Shown here: positions 41,165-53,050 of the stretch, in pieces
Layout: each line of letters starts with the position of its first letter
Numbering within the stretch: position 1 is the stretch's first letter
NCBI RefSeq assembly: GCF_035582795.1
Contig: NW_027445436.1
Coordinates: 1,052,770 to 1,116,769, forward strand
DNA: 64,000 bases
Direction: 5' to 3'
From: Mycteria americana
Taxonomy: Eukaryota > Chordata > Aves > Ciconiiformes > Ciconiidae
Translations under genes and position numbers: made by a program
Notes under the pieces: generated by a model
The model's database searches: none
The model's input: only the letters and a program-made list of their open reading frames with translations
What the model was told of the DNA's origin: nothing

Positions 41165-41860
41165 CCTTTGAATGGGAGAATCCAACTACAGGATGAAAGA
41201 CTCAACTCTGCTGGACTGTCCTTCCACAAGGATTCAAGAACAGCCCTACCTTGTTTGGTAAGGTACTAGCCAAAGAATTGGAACTATGGCAAAATGATCA
41301 TGATGCTGTAACATTGTTGCAATATGTTGATGATTTGCTAATTGGTTCTGACAGTTATGAGGTATGTCTGGAGGCCACCATCAGTTTGCTTAACTTTTTG
41401 GGCTTGGCAGGGCATTGGGTTTCTAAAGAAAAAGGCTCAGATTTGGAAATAAAAGGTCCAATATATGGGGTTTGAAATCACCAAAGGACAGAGAGAATTA
41501 AGTACTGAGAGAAAAGAGGCAATTTGTAGAATTGCTGCAGCTACATCAAAGAAGCATTTAAGAGGATTTCTGGGAGTGGCTGGATGGTGTCACTTATGCA
41601 TTCCCAATTTTGGATTAATTGCCAAACCATTGCATGCTGCTGTGAAAGGACCTGAGGGGGTTCTGGAATGGACACCTGAATGTAGGAAGAGTTTTGACAA
41701 AATAAAAAGGAAACTCATGCAGGCTTCTGCTTTGGGACTCCTGAATTTGAGGAAGCCTTTCCAATTATATGTACATGAACGCCAGCAAGTGGCATGAGGA
41801 GTTTTGACACAAGAACTGGGGAGCTGGAAAAGACCGGTGGGATATTTTTCAAAGCACTGA
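41165..41860 (+). mobile_element. Retroviral pol fragment (gamma/ERV1-type RT)
   Basis: Residues such as QYVDDLLIGS (RT catalytic YVDD box), FLGVAGWC and ALGLLNLRKPFQLY match the palm, connection and RNase H start of gammaretrovirus-like polymerases. It lacks gag, env and LTRs on either side. It is broken in a few places and truncated at both ends; an old fragment. Confidence 0.85.
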
Positions 41861-41929
41861 GATGAGGTCAGTAAAGGCCAGCCTGCTTGTTTGAGGGCAG
41901 TAGTGGCGACTGCGGCTTTGATTGAAAGT

Positions 41930-43140
41930 CTCGGAAATTGATGTTAACCCCGCCGATCGCTGTGCTTGTACCTCGGGCTGTGTCTTCTCCCACGCCCTCC
42001 TGCATCACATGCCCCGCGGCACAGGGTCCCGTGGGGAGGGGGGAGAGGAGGCGGTGGCCTGGCACCACGTGGTCCCCCCTCACGTGCATAACATGGCGTG
42101 CGAGCTGCAGCACCGCCATGCGGACGCCGGGCGGCGTGCCACCACGCATGTGCTGTCGAGGCGCAGCCGCATGGCTGGTCAGAGAGCGACCGCAGCGGGA
42201 AGCCCCCAGAAACCCACATGGAACCGGCAACAAAACTACACCTCGTGCCGCGCTGCGGGGGCTGCAGCGGCAGCACGGACTATGCCGCGCCCCATGCGCC
42301 CAGGAGCAATGCGGCCGCCCGGCAGCCCAGTCCGCAAAAACTACAGCTCCCGGCATGCATTGGCAAACACAGCATGGCCACCCGGCAGCCGAGGGCCAGA
42401 AGACTATGGCTCCTGGCAAGCTCCGGGGAACCAACATGGCTGGCCGGCAGCCCCGTGCCCCAGCACTACAGCTCCCGGCACGCCGCGACAGGCCGCCTTC
42501 CCTGCTCTCTGACCCCGTGGGGACACCGTTCCCCACCGCTCCCCCCCCCCCCCCCGAGCCAATGCACCTGGAATCCCTGCCAAGCCCCCCCAGCCCTGCT
42601 CCGTCTCCAGGCAGCCCCCGCCACCCGGCTCCAACACGGCGCGGCCCCCCCACACCCCTGCCAGCCCTTGCCGCTGGCACAGCACTCTTTCGCCCCCCCA
42701 CCGCCGCCACTCCGTGCATCCGACACGGACCCTGCCGGCCTGGCCGCCCCCCCGCAGGCACCGCTGCCCTCCTCGGGGCTTTCCCCGGGACCTGCTCACC
42801 TTCTCCCTCAGTGCAGCCGCAGCCCGGCGACGCTCGGCAGCCGCTCCGCCCCTCCTTTCCCTCGCACCAGCCCCTCCGTGGCCACCCGGGCAGGGCAGCA
42901 CCAGCCTCTCCACCGGCAGCCATCCCGTGACAGGGATGGGCTGTCACCATCAGCCTCGCCGCTTGCCCCTGGGGCTCCTTCAGCCCCAGCCCACAGCGGG
43001 AGGCCAGCAGGAACAGGGGCCATCGCCCGACCCCCGCAGTGCGTCACCTCCTCCCCTGGGCTCCCTCACAGCCCCTGGCCCGGGGCAAAGGGAGCGCAAA
43101 CACAGCAGGGAGGGCAAAGGAGACAGACGGCAAGTGTTCA
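41930..43140. promoter_or_regulatory. CpG-rich segment with ZNF143-like site array
   Basis: This stretch is very GC-rich with many CpG dinucleotides, in contrast to the flanking purine minisatellite. At 42,340, 42,403 and 42,465 it carries ACTACAGCTCCCGGCATGC or close variants, spaced 63 and 62 bp, inside tandem units. That motif matches the long ZNF143/Staf (SBS) promoter element. A 14-base C run lies at about 42,541. Long open frames on both strands are expected from composition and are not called genes. A promoter of an unmodelled gene is likely. Confidence 0.5.
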
Positions 43141-43389
43141 TTCAGTCACGCACGTAACAAGTCCCCGGAGCGAGTCTGCTCTGGGGCTTGGGGGCCCTGA
43201 CACTGCCCCTGCTCCTGGGGCACCTCGGCAGTTGTTCCCGCAGCCACGCTTGTCAGTTCGGCAGGGAACGGATGGTCGGTCAGCTGGCTGCTGGAGCGAT
43301 GGGGTGCTGGGCAGAGGTGGAGGCCCCCAAAAACGAGGAGCAGGGCGCAGGAGGCTAGACAAGAGGAGAAAAGTGGCAGCTGGCTGGAC

Positions 43390-45330
43390 AGTGGGGTGTA
43401 GCGAGAAAGCATGAGACAGGGAACAGGACAGTGAGAGAAGGACCGGGACAGGGAGCCCAATAGAGGTGGAGAAAGACGCAGCAGGGAGAGACGAAGAGAG
43501 GTAACAGAAAGAGGGAGAGGGAGCAGGATGGAGATGCAGGAAAAACCTGGGATGGACAGCACGACGGGAGGAAAGAGGGAGGACAGAGAGGGAGGAAAGA
43601 AGAATAGAGGCAGGAAGATGGACCAAGAGAGATGGGGAAAGACAAAAAAGCAACAAGAACAGGTCAGAGAGGGAGGAATGAAACAACAGGGACAGGGAGC
43701 CAGAACAGCGAACACTGGAGGGAAGGGGCGGCAGGGAGAACACCACCAAACAACCCCCATAGCTACCCGCTGCAGGGCAGAGAGGGAAGAATTAAGAAAT
43801 AGGGACAGGGAGATGGAAAAGAGAGCTGGAGAGCAAAAAGCATAGCAATGCATACAGAAAGAAGAGGGGGGGAATTCTAAAATAGTGTCATTGGGGAGCC
43901 AGAGACAGTGAGATGGAGAAAGCACAAAAGCAACAGGCTACAGGGCGGGGAGGGAGGAATGAAAAAACCAGGGAGGGGGAGCCAGGCAGAGAGGCAAAAA
44001 TGAAATGGGGAAAAGCAACGAGCCACAGGGCAGAGAGGGAGGAATTGATAAATAGGGACAGGGGACCAGACAGAACACGGTGTAGAATGGAAAAAAATAG
44101 CAGTGGGCTACAGGGAAGAGGGAGGAATTAAAGAACAGGGAGTGGGAGCTGGACAGAGAGACATGGAGAAAGGGGGGGCAAAAAACAGTGATGGGCTACA
44201 AGATGGATAGGGAGGAAATAAAAATTGGTGGCAGGGAGCTGGGCAGAGAGCGATGGAGAAAGGAAGAAAAAAAAAAAACAAAAAACCTGCAACAGGCTAC
44301 AGGGCAGAGAGGGAGCGATGAAAGACTCAGGACAGGGAGTGGGCCAGAGAACGGAAAGATAGTGACAGGCCACAGGGCACAGAGGGAAGAATTAAGAAAT
44401 AGGGACAGGGAGCTGGACAGAGAGAGATGAGGAAAGACAGATAATAGCATTGTGCTACAGGGCCGAGAGGGAGAAACTGAGAAATAGGGACCAAGAGCTG
44501 AAAAAAGGAGAGACAGAGAAAGGACAAATCGCAATAGGCCACAGGGCAGAGAGGGAGGAATTAAAAAAACGGGACTGGGAGCAATCTACAGAGAAGATGT
44601 CGGGGAACGAAAATTTAAAGAGCGACGCATACAGGGCAGAGAGGGAGGAATTTAAAAAAATAGGTAGGGACAGGGAGCTGGAGAGAGAGACTGAGAAGGG
44701 GAAAAGTCATGACGGGCTTCCAGAGACAGAGGGAGGCATTAAAAATTAGAGACGGGGAGTTGGGTAGAGAGAGAGGAAGAAAGAAAAAACACTGCGGCAG
44801 GCTATTGGGCAGAGAAGGAGAGCTTAAAAATGAGGACAGAGAGGGAGGGAGAAAGGAAAGAAGCAACGGGTGATGTGGCAGAGAGGGAGGAATGAAGAAA
44901 GAGGGACAAGGAGCCAGGCAAAGCGAGACAGGTAAAGAAACATATAGCGATGGGCTACAGGGCAGAGAGGGAAGACTTAGAAAAACAGGGACAGGGAATA
45001 AGACAGAGTGAGATGGAGACAGGAAAAATACCAACGGGCAACAGGACAAAGAGGGAGGAATTCAAAATGAGAGACAGGGAGCAGGATAAAGAGAGACAGA
45101 GAAAGAAATAGACTTGCGATGTGCTACAGGGCCGAGAAGGAAGACCTTGACCAGCAGGGACAGGGAGGCAGACAGAGAGAGACAGAGACAGCAAAAATAC
45201 CAACAGGCCAGAGAGAGGGAGGACCTAAAAGATGGGGGCAGAGTGCTGCTCAGAGCGAGATGGAGAAAGGAGGTACGGGGAGCAAAAAACTCTCGCAGCA
45301 GCATGGGAAGGAGACGGGGCCAGGGGAGGG
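43390..45330. repeat. Purine-rich ~85-bp minisatellite
   Basis: About twenty-two units on the plus strand share CTACAGGGCAGAGAGGGAGG, then AATTAAGAAATAGGGACAGG, then GAGCTGGACAGAGAGAGATG. Unit starts are spaced about 70-99 bp, mostly 82-87. Open frames rich in Arg, Glu and Lys arise from it, but the usual unit is not a multiple of three and no single frame runs through, so it is not coding. Confidence 0.92.
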
Positions 45331-45389
45331 GCAGGGAGGCACTGGGACACAGAAGAGGGGTGACAGACCACTGAGGGCCCTGGACTCAC

Positions 45390-45501
45390 TGCAGCTCTTG
45401 CTCTCGGCGCTGCCGGGAGAATTTGCCAGTTCAGACGCTTCTTTCTCCTTCCCTCCTGCCTTCCTCTTTTCTGTAACTCCAGTCACTTGGCTGTCCTCCA
45501 C
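45390..45501 (-). CDS. Orphan coding exon, gene unknown
   Basis: A 112-bp minus-strand open stretch with a strong acceptor (TATTTTCTTAG before GTGGAGGACAGC) and a strong donor (GTGAGTCC). It reads EDSQVTGVTEKRKAGGKEKE and continues with Ser, Glu and Lys-rich residues, a hydrophilic disordered sequence. No family is recognised and no neighbouring exon could be chained to it. It lies just beside the purine minisatellite. Confidence 0.4.
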
Positions 45502-45989
45502 CTAAGAAAATACGTGGGTGTCTTACAGCTCTTATGAGACGAGGCTTCCCAGACACATAGCCTCGCTCACTCGTGCACTACGCAGCCATACCATGCCTTT
45601 GGGTATGCATACAGACCCTGCGGTGCACGCTGGCGGTCTGGCCTGCTGCGGACTACGAGGAGGGATCCTTCCTCACCCGGAGAGGCAGGCTCTCTCTTGC
45701 CTGCAGTGGGAGGCAGCTGCCGGCCAGCCGGCCTTCGATTTCTTCTACTTTACCCTTCTCTGGCCTCTCCGGCTTCAGCCGTGGCAGCTCCTGTCCACAG
45801 CCAGTAAGCGCTCCGCCCGTCCCTTTTTGCCCCCACGCCACAAGGAGAGTGAGGCCAGGCAGAGACAACCCATGCAAGCCTGAGGCGGGTGCAGTCAATT
45901 GCATCCCCAGGGGAGGAACGGACAACCGTGTCCTCAGCGTGGCCTCTGGGGGAGGGAGAAGGTGTTCCTCAGGTTTCCTATGTGATTGA
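45502..45989. other. Unassigned spacer
   Basis: No gene or repeat is recognised. Confidence 0.35.
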
Positions 45990-46773
45990 GGAACCTCAGT
46001 CTAAAAATGTGGACTGGAATGATATCCGTGTGTGTGTGTATATATATATATATATCTCAAAAGACAGGGAAAGTGGTGGAGATTAATTGGAATGTACTGG
46101 AAAGAGTAGGACCTGGGCATGACGTAGATGGTATAGAATAAGGGGTGGATACTGTCCTGGTTTTGGCTGGGATAGAGTTAATTTTCTTCCTAGTAGCTGG
46201 TATAGTGATGTGTTTTGGATTTAGGATGGGAATAATGTTGATAACACACTGATGTTTTAGTTGTTGCTGAGCAGCGCTTACACCCAAGTCAAGGACTTTT
46301 CAGCTTCTCATGCTCTACCGACTGAGAAGGCTGGAGGTGCAGAAGAAGCTGGGAGGGGTCAGCCAGGACAGCTGACCCAAACTGGCCAAAGGGATATTCC
46401 ATACCATATGGTGTCATGCTCAGTATATAAACTGAGGGGAGTTGACCAGGGGGGAGCAATCCCTGCTCAGGGACTGGCTGGGCATCGGTCAGCAGGTGGT
46501 GAGCAATTGCTTTGTGCATCACTTGTTTTGTACATTATTTTATCATTATTATTATTATTGTTGTTGTTGTTGTTGTTGCTGTTCTTGTTGTAGTTGTTGT
46601 TATTATTATTATCCCTTCCTCTGCTGTCCTATTAAACTGTCTTTATCTCAACCCGTGGGTTTTAGTTGGGTTTTTTTTCCCCCAATTCTCTCCCCCATCC
46701 CACCAGGGCCAGGGGGGAGGGCGAGCAAGCAGCTGTGTGGTGCTTAGTTGCTGACTGAGTTTAAACCACAACA
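45990..46773 (+). mobile_element. ERVL-type 3' LTR with a short internal remnant
   Basis: The LTR is 46,153-46,773, from TGTCCTGGTTTTGGCTGGG to AAACCACAACA, with a GTT/ATT microsatellite at 46,545-46,612 and ATTAAA near 46,631. It is preceded by a purine-rich tract (GAATAAGGGGTGG) that fits a polypurine tract, and by about 150 bp of probable internal sequence including a TG/TA microsatellite at 46,029-46,055. The flanks GATAC and CTATC do not match, consistent with a 3' LTR rather than a solo LTR. Confidence 0.8.
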
Positions 46774-47800
46774 CTATCATATTGTTATCATTACCATTTT
46801 CTGGTAATCTGTGGTTATTTTGTTCCTACACAAATGTTTAGATTCAACTCACTTCTACTGAGAAATGAATCTGCTCTGCATCCTGGAGCCTGTATAAAGG
46901 TATGTTTAACACTGGGTCAGAGCTGCCTCTCTCATAGGGTGTCTCTAATAAAATGGGATCGCCCCAGGGCACTGCCAGAAGGTTGGGGTCTTCTTCCAAA
47001 GTTGGTGCCAGGAATAGGCATGGGCAACTTCTCCCCAAAAGGGCCTGTTGCTCCATGGATTCAGGAGGCAAGAGCTCAATGCCATGTTATGGCCTGTTAG
47101 AGGGCTGGATTTAAGACTAACCCATCGTTGTCTAGTGACTGGAGATGGTGAATGGCCACTGAATTGCACTGCAATGGCTGTCGCACACATGACATGCAGA
47201 TGATGTCCTTAAGGAGGGGAGTCTGGAGCTGCCTGAAGAGCACGGGGTGTCTCCATGGACAGCATGTGCCTGGGGCGGGCAGTGACTGGAGCCCCGCAAA
47301 GTAAGAGATCGCCCAAGGTGGAGTCACTCCAAGGGAAAGCGCTAAATCTTGTCTTCCTTGTCTTCAGGAAAACAAGGACTCTGCAATCCCAGAGGAGGCC
47401 ATGGGGACCCAGCAGGCACAAGAAAGGGAGGCTGAAGAGTGAGTGGTGGCCTAACATGAAGAAGGATGTAGATTGCTGGTGTAAGAACCGTCTTTCTTAT
47501 GCCATGACCAACGCACATTACACTGGAGTCAAAGCCCCAGTCCAGCACCAACGTATTGAAGGCCCATGGACACAACCGCAGATTGACTTCGAAGGACCTC
47601 TGCCAGTGACAGCTTGAAACACCAAATGCATCGTGGTAGGAGTAGATCCTTTTAGTAAACGGTCATAAGCCCTCCATTGCAAAACCAACACAGTGGCCAC
47701 CACTGCAAATCTGCTGTTTAACAACATCTTTTCTCAGTGGGGTCAGCTCCACAGCGTCCAATCAGTAGTGTCCGATCTCAGCACCCCATATTGTTGCATG
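46774..47800 (+). mobile_element. Deleted retrovirus copy: LTR end, primer site and integrase piece
   Basis: A TATA-like TGTATAAAGG near 46,890 and AATAAA near 46,948 are followed at about 47,003 by TTGGTGCCAGGAATAGG, which resembles a leucine-tRNA type primer binding site of ERVL-like elements. Near 47,440-47,800 lies part of an integrase (zinc-binding end and start of the core; KKDVDCWCKN, GPWTQPQIDFEGPLP). Everything between is lost and the coding piece is broken. Whether LTR and integrase come from one element is inference. Confidence 0.65.
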
Positions 47801-48019
47801 AGCACAACGTAACATGTCCCACCCTGGCTCTGTCATCCCATGGCACAGGGAAGAGGGAGATGCCAGTAAAGGGGGTGCGTTTGGCTGTTGAATGTAGGGT
47901 CCAATGTGGGGTGATGCAGGTGAAAGAGACCCACCTGGGTGCTGATTCTGGAGGCACCCCTGTTACAGCCTCCGGTGCCAGGCAGGAGGTCAGGCAGGGC
48001 TCATGGCCACTCTGCCCAG

Positions 48020-48700
48020 GACTAGCCCCGAGCTTGGTGAAAAATCTTTTCCTTATCTCAGGATTGAACATCTCCTGTTTCACCCAACAGCTGTTGTCTT
48101 TCATCCTCCCACCATGCACCATGGTGGAGAACCTGGCTCTGTATTGTCCATAACCTCCTTGTAGGTGCTGGTAGGCTGCGATGAGGTCCCCCTCAGGCTT
48201 CTCTTCTCCAGGTTGAACAAACTCAGCTCCTTCAGCCTCTGCTCAAAGGCAAAGTGCTCTAGCCCCTGACCATCTCAGGGGCCCTTTGCTAAAGCTCCTC
48301 CAGTTTGCCAACATGTTACCTGTATTGGGGGTCCCAAAACTGGATGCAGTATTCTGGATAATCCTTTCCCTTGATCTCCTGGCCGAGCTCCTGGTCATAC
48401 AGCCCAGGGCACTGTTGGCCTCCCTTGCTTCATCGCACACGGCTGCCTCCTGTCCAGATTGCTGACCACCAAGACATTCTCCACAGAGCTGCTCCCCGGC
48501 CCAGCAGCCCCCAGCCTGCACCATTGCCAGGGTTAGTCCCCTACAGGGGCAGAAACTGGAATTTGTCCTTGTGGGATTTCATGAGGTTCCTGCCAATATG
48601 TTCTCACCTGCTCCTTGAACCCTTTCCCTAAGCACAGAGTCCTGGAGACCTTTTCAGTAAAGACTAAGGCAAAGAAGGCATTGAGTCCCTCACTCCCATC
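48020..48700 (-). mobile_element. CR1 LINE fragment, old
   Basis: Antisense CR1 thumb and 3' sequence (AGGCTTCTCTTCTCCAGGTT on the plus strand, GGGGTCCCAAAACTGGATGC, ATTCTGGATAATC). It is more diverged than the other CR1 copies and lacks a clean 3' terminus. Confidence 0.8.
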
Positions 48701-49748
48701 TACGTCTGATGTTATTAAATCACCCTCCCCATGCAGCAGCAGCCATGCATTTTCCTTGTTCAGCCTTTGTCTCTATCGAGCAATAACTCAGTCTCACCAG
48801 GGTGAGCATGGAAATGGGGGGTGACGAGTGCCCTGGGCCACCTTCGTGGTCTGGCCATGCCACCAAGGGCACAGAGCAGTCTCCTCTCCCCTGAACCTGC
48901 ATGTCTTCAACCCCCTCCAGGAGACCAGGCTTTGCAGCACAAACCCACTGGTGTGTGCCCTCACCCTCCATGGCCACAAGCTATACACTGATGACTTTAT
49001 CTCCTGGGCACATTCTAGCCAAGCCCAGCTGTGTCCAAGCTCTCTCACCTCCCCTCTGCCCTCTCTCCACCTCCCCTGCCCTCTGCCCAGCCCAGCCCAG
49101 TCTCAGGTGGCCCCATGGTGATGCCCGTTGCAAGGTGCTGCAGACCTCTGGGCACTCACACCACAGCCCCAGCCCCTCTGAGGGGCACAGCAGCTGCTGG
49201 GGGTCAGCCCCAGAGATGGGGGACATCTGTAGCACAGGGAATCAGAGGTCAGTGGCACCCTCTGTCCCCTCTGATCCCCTCCAGGAGATCCTAAGAGGGC
49301 TGCAGCCTCTCCGTGCCATCCCCTCTCCCCAGGCCAGCACAATAGCCCTGGCTCTGGGGGTCCTCAGGCTGCTCCTGCTGCCCCAGGGCCAGAGCAGCCT
49401 GCCCTGAGCTGGTGCAGCTGGAAAGGGGTTTTCATTTCCCATTCAATCCTGCTCCACTGAGGATGGATCTTAGACAAAGATGTTGCTGCAGGTTCATTTA
49501 TTTTGCTAAAATACAGAGAGCCTGGCTCCTCATTTAAACAAAGTCTCTGGATCACACAAGACAGGTGGATACATTGGTAGGAGGGGATGAATAATGGCAT
49601 TTCCTTGTAGACAGCATCATCACAAGAGGAAAAAGATAAAAAACCTCAACAACAAAGGAAAGGCAGGCTTGGCCTGTCACAACACACACAGGGAGCCGCT
49701 TGCAGAGGAAAGTTGGCAGTCTATGGTTGCTGAAATAAATCCAATCAG
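48701..49748. other. Unassigned segment 3' of the olfactory pseudogene
   Basis: No exon is recognised. It probably includes 3' flank of the olfactory receptor copy. Chance open frames occur on both strands. Confidence 0.35.
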
Positions 49749-50650
49749 TTACCTCAGGTCATCCTTGAGCTCCTTGTTCCTCATGCTGTAGAAGAGGGGG
49801 TTCACTGTTGGGAGCATCACCGCATACAGAACTGCCATGACCAGATTCAAAGAGGGTGAAGAGATTGAGGGGGGCTTCAGGTTGGAAAACATGCCAGTGC
49901 TGAGAAATAGAGAGACCACGGCCAGGTGAGGGAGGCACATGGAAAAGGCTTTGTGCCATCCCTGCTCAGAGGGGATCCTCAGCACAGCCCTGAAGATCTG
50001 CACATAGGACAGCACAATGAAAATAAAAGAGCCCCAAAATAGAAAAGTACTGAACACAAGAAGCCCAGCTTCCCTGAGGTAGGAGTTGGAGCAGGAGAGC
50101 TTGAGGATCTGGGGAATTTCACAGAAGAACTGGTCAACAGCATTGCCTTGGCAGAGTGGCAGTGAAAACGTATTGGCAGTGTGCGGCATGGCGTTGAGAA
50201 AACCACTGCCCCAGGCAGCTGCTGCCGTTTTGACACAAGCTCTTCCTCCCAGGAGGATCCTGTAGTGCAAGGGTTTGCAGATGGCTATGTAGCGGTCATA
50301 GGACATGATGGTGAGAAAATAAAACTCTGCTGACATCAAAAAGAGAAAGAAAAAACCTGGGCAGCACATGCTGAGAAGGAAATGTCCCTGGTGTCCCACA
50401 GGGAAGTGGACATGGGTTTGGGGACAGTGGTGGAGATGGAGTCCAGGTCAAAGAGGGAGAGGTTGAGGAGGAAGAAGTACGTGGGGGTGTGGAGGCGGTG
50501 GTTGCAGGCTATGGCTGTGATGATGAGGCCGTTGTCCAGGAGGGCAGCCAGGTAGATGCCCAGGAAGAGCCAGAAGTGCAAGAGCTGCAGCTCCCACATG
50601 TCTGTGAATGGCAGGAGGAGGAACTCGGTGATGGAGCTGCTGTTGGACGT
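49749..50650 (-). pseudogene. OR14-like olfactory receptor pseudogene
   Basis: Single-exon class II olfactory receptor of the bird-expanded OR14 (gamma-c) type: SNSSSITEFLLLPF, LLNLSLFDLDSISTTVPK, MSYDRYIAICKPLHY (family MAYDRYVAIC), SYVQIFRAVLRIPS, KAFSMCLPHL and NPLFYSMRNKELKD. Full family length of about 300 residues is covered. Two lesions are visible. The usual initiator Met before SNSSS reads ACG (50,648-50,650), with no nearby in-frame ATG. A one-base frame change lies in a homopolymer at about 50,350-50,356, at the start of the third membrane helix. HTPTYFF replaces HTPMYFF. It is likely nonfunctional unless the frame change is a sequencing error. Confidence 0.92.
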
Positions 50651-53050
50651 TTGCTGCCTCAGGGCATGGGGCACTGTCCAAGAAGGAAAAGGCAGTGACA
50701 GGCTGGGGGAGACGTCTCGGAGCAAAATAAAGGTATTTCTTACGGATCTTCCCCCTGCTACTCTCACCCCCTTTCCCTTTCCCAGGAGACCTTCCTTCAG
50801 CTCCATGGCTGGAGCTCTGGATTGTGCTGGCTTAGTGTCCTGTAAGGAGCAGAGCTTCTCCTCACTGGCTACCCAGGAGTCAGCCCTGCTCTGCAGCAGT
50901 GGGTTCATGGGAATGGTAGGGGCAGGAGCCAGACCTGGTCTTTGAATTTGTCAGATCAAACCACTCCTAATTCAGAAGGGCTTGTCAGCATCTGCACTCC
51001 CACTGTTAAGGAATGTGAATGGCAGAAAGCATTTGCAGGGGGGCAGGGGGGTGTTATTTTTACAGCTCCCCCCCTTCTCACCTGCAGAGTGTTCTTGGCA
51101 GTGACAAGCTAGGGGAGATTTATCTGAGCAAAATCCGTTATTTCTCATAGAACCCCCTCCAAACTGCCTCTCCCCTTTCAGAGGCCTTTGTGCAGCTCCC
51201 TTGCCTGAGTGCTGGCTTGTCATGGCTGAGGTTGCCACTGGGAGGAGGGGACTCCGCAGTGGGCTCTGGAGGAGTTAGTCCTGCCCTACAGCAATAGGTA
51301 AATAAGAACCAGAGAGCTGTGCGCTTCCATTCAGATATCCTGAAGGGAGAGTCAGCTTTTTCCTACCCCATACACTGCATTGCCCAGAGGCCCACTGGTT
51401 AGAAAAGGGTTTGGACATCTCCCTACCATGGAGATATTTGCACGGCAGGACTCACGGGTGTCTGAGCTGCAGCTGAAACCCTCATCCCCAGAGAGCCTCA
51501 AAACCAGAACCACAGCAGCACAGGCGTGGGAGACACAAGGAAAATACCACAGTGCTTCTGCTAGGGGAGGCAAGGCCAGGGAGGGAAAGATGGACACTCA
51601 GGAGCATCTGCTGTGCTGGAGGTCTGGCTTCCAAGGAGTTGATTCATGCCCGTCAAAACCATGCCTTTGAGGGCTGACAAGGAGCTTCTCCCATGGCCCT
51701 GCTGGACTATTCTGTTAGCTCTGTCCTCTCATTCCCGGCCCATGTCTCTGCTGCCTGGAGCTTCCCTGCCTGAGTTGTTTTGATGTCCCTGGGTCTCTTG
51801 CCTGTCGTTGCTCACAGACCCCATCCCACCCGCTGTGTGCTCACCTCTGCCCTGCAGACACCTCCTGGCAGCAGGGCACTGCCCAGGGGCATCTCTGTGC
51901 GTGCAGGGGTGAAGGAGCAGCTCAGACAAGTCCTAATGAGAGCTGGGGTGTCAGTGCCTTGTCCAGAACAGAGAAATAAATCCCCATCACCAACTGCCCA
52001 CCCAGACAAGCAAGAGGAGAAAACTCTAAGCACACCTTCAGGTAACCCCCACCTTGACCTTCCTCTTTAAAACTCCCCTCCAAAATGTCCTGGGGGTGAT
52101 GTGGAGCTGTGAGCGGCCCTGACCCACACAGCACCCTCTCGACAGCAGAAGGACCCTGCCCTGCTGGGGGTCGCTCCTTCCACCCACAGCTTCTCCCCAC
52201 AGCACTGTGAGGAGCTCCTCAGGCAGGCTGAGTGCTGACCCTGGCAGGCGGCAGAGTCGCTGCCCCAGCACACAGCCCCCTGGGGTGCAGGGACCCTGCT
52301 CTGAAGGACAGCCCTAGGCACCCCTTGCTGCACACGCGGCTTCACAGCACTGCATCCATTCCTGGAAGAAGGGAGCTGTGATGCCCTGTCCCTCTGAGGG
52401 TGCAGCAGGGAATCACTGCTCATGAGTACATTCTCCTTGAAACTGGAGAAACTGTGAGGCTTGTTCTGACAGATGCTTCGGATCTTTTGGAGACCCCTCC
52501 AGGATACTCACGTGCACTGCCCTGCAGCCTGAGTCCTACCATATAAAGACCTGTGAGGATTTCTCCCACACTGAGAGCTCAGCCGTTGTCCTACTTCTCT
52601 CCACCTCACTCATCTCCCCTCGGTGCCTGCAGGCAATGCCCTCAGCCCTGCTGCACTTTGCAAATGAGCTGCTCCTGGGCAGAGCTGTCTCTCTGCAGTG
52701 CTGCTTGCTTGCCATGAGCTTCCACCAGGAGCCCGGCCCAGCTCGGCAGCAGAGGACCAGCCCAAGGCATCACTTCCTCTGCCCCTTCTGGACTCCCTGG
52801 AGATGTCCCAGGGGCTCCAGGGCTGACAGATCCTGAAAGGCAGAAGGGTCATCCCTGGGGAATGTACCTTTTAGCACCAATTATTCCTCTCTCAAGAGTG
52901 GAGCGAGACTGATCTTAGAAGCATGGTCTGTCCTATCAAGGTGTAACTTGTAGCGAAGCTGAGCACGCATCCCAGAGATGCGCACAGACACACAGACACA
53001 CACATGCAGAGGACACTGACACGGCCAGGCACATAGACTGCCACAGATGA
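50651..53050. other. Upstream flank of the olfactory pseudogene
   Basis: No exon is supported. About 52,620-52,850 resembles 22,300-22,700 in inverted orientation (CTGCTCCTGGGCAGAGCTGT block). A TATA-like CATATAAAG lies at about 52,539. Confidence 0.4.

Noticed and set aside
41938-43414. Very long open frames on both strands (up to 438 codons)
   Set aside because: The segment is extremely GC-rich with few stop-prone codons. Frames overlap on both strands, contain Pro/Ala/Gly/Arg runs and show no domain or splice support.
43528-45374. Arg/Glu-rich open frames with repeated RAEREEL text, which look like a coiled-coil protein
   Set aside because: They come from the purine minisatellite. The ~85-bp unit is not a multiple of three, the frames are short and broken, and the resemblance is a by-product of composition.
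46153-46773. A solo ERVL LTR
   Set aside because: The flanking five bases do not match, and a polypurine-like tract with internal-looking sequence precedes it, so a 3' LTR with remnant is preferred.
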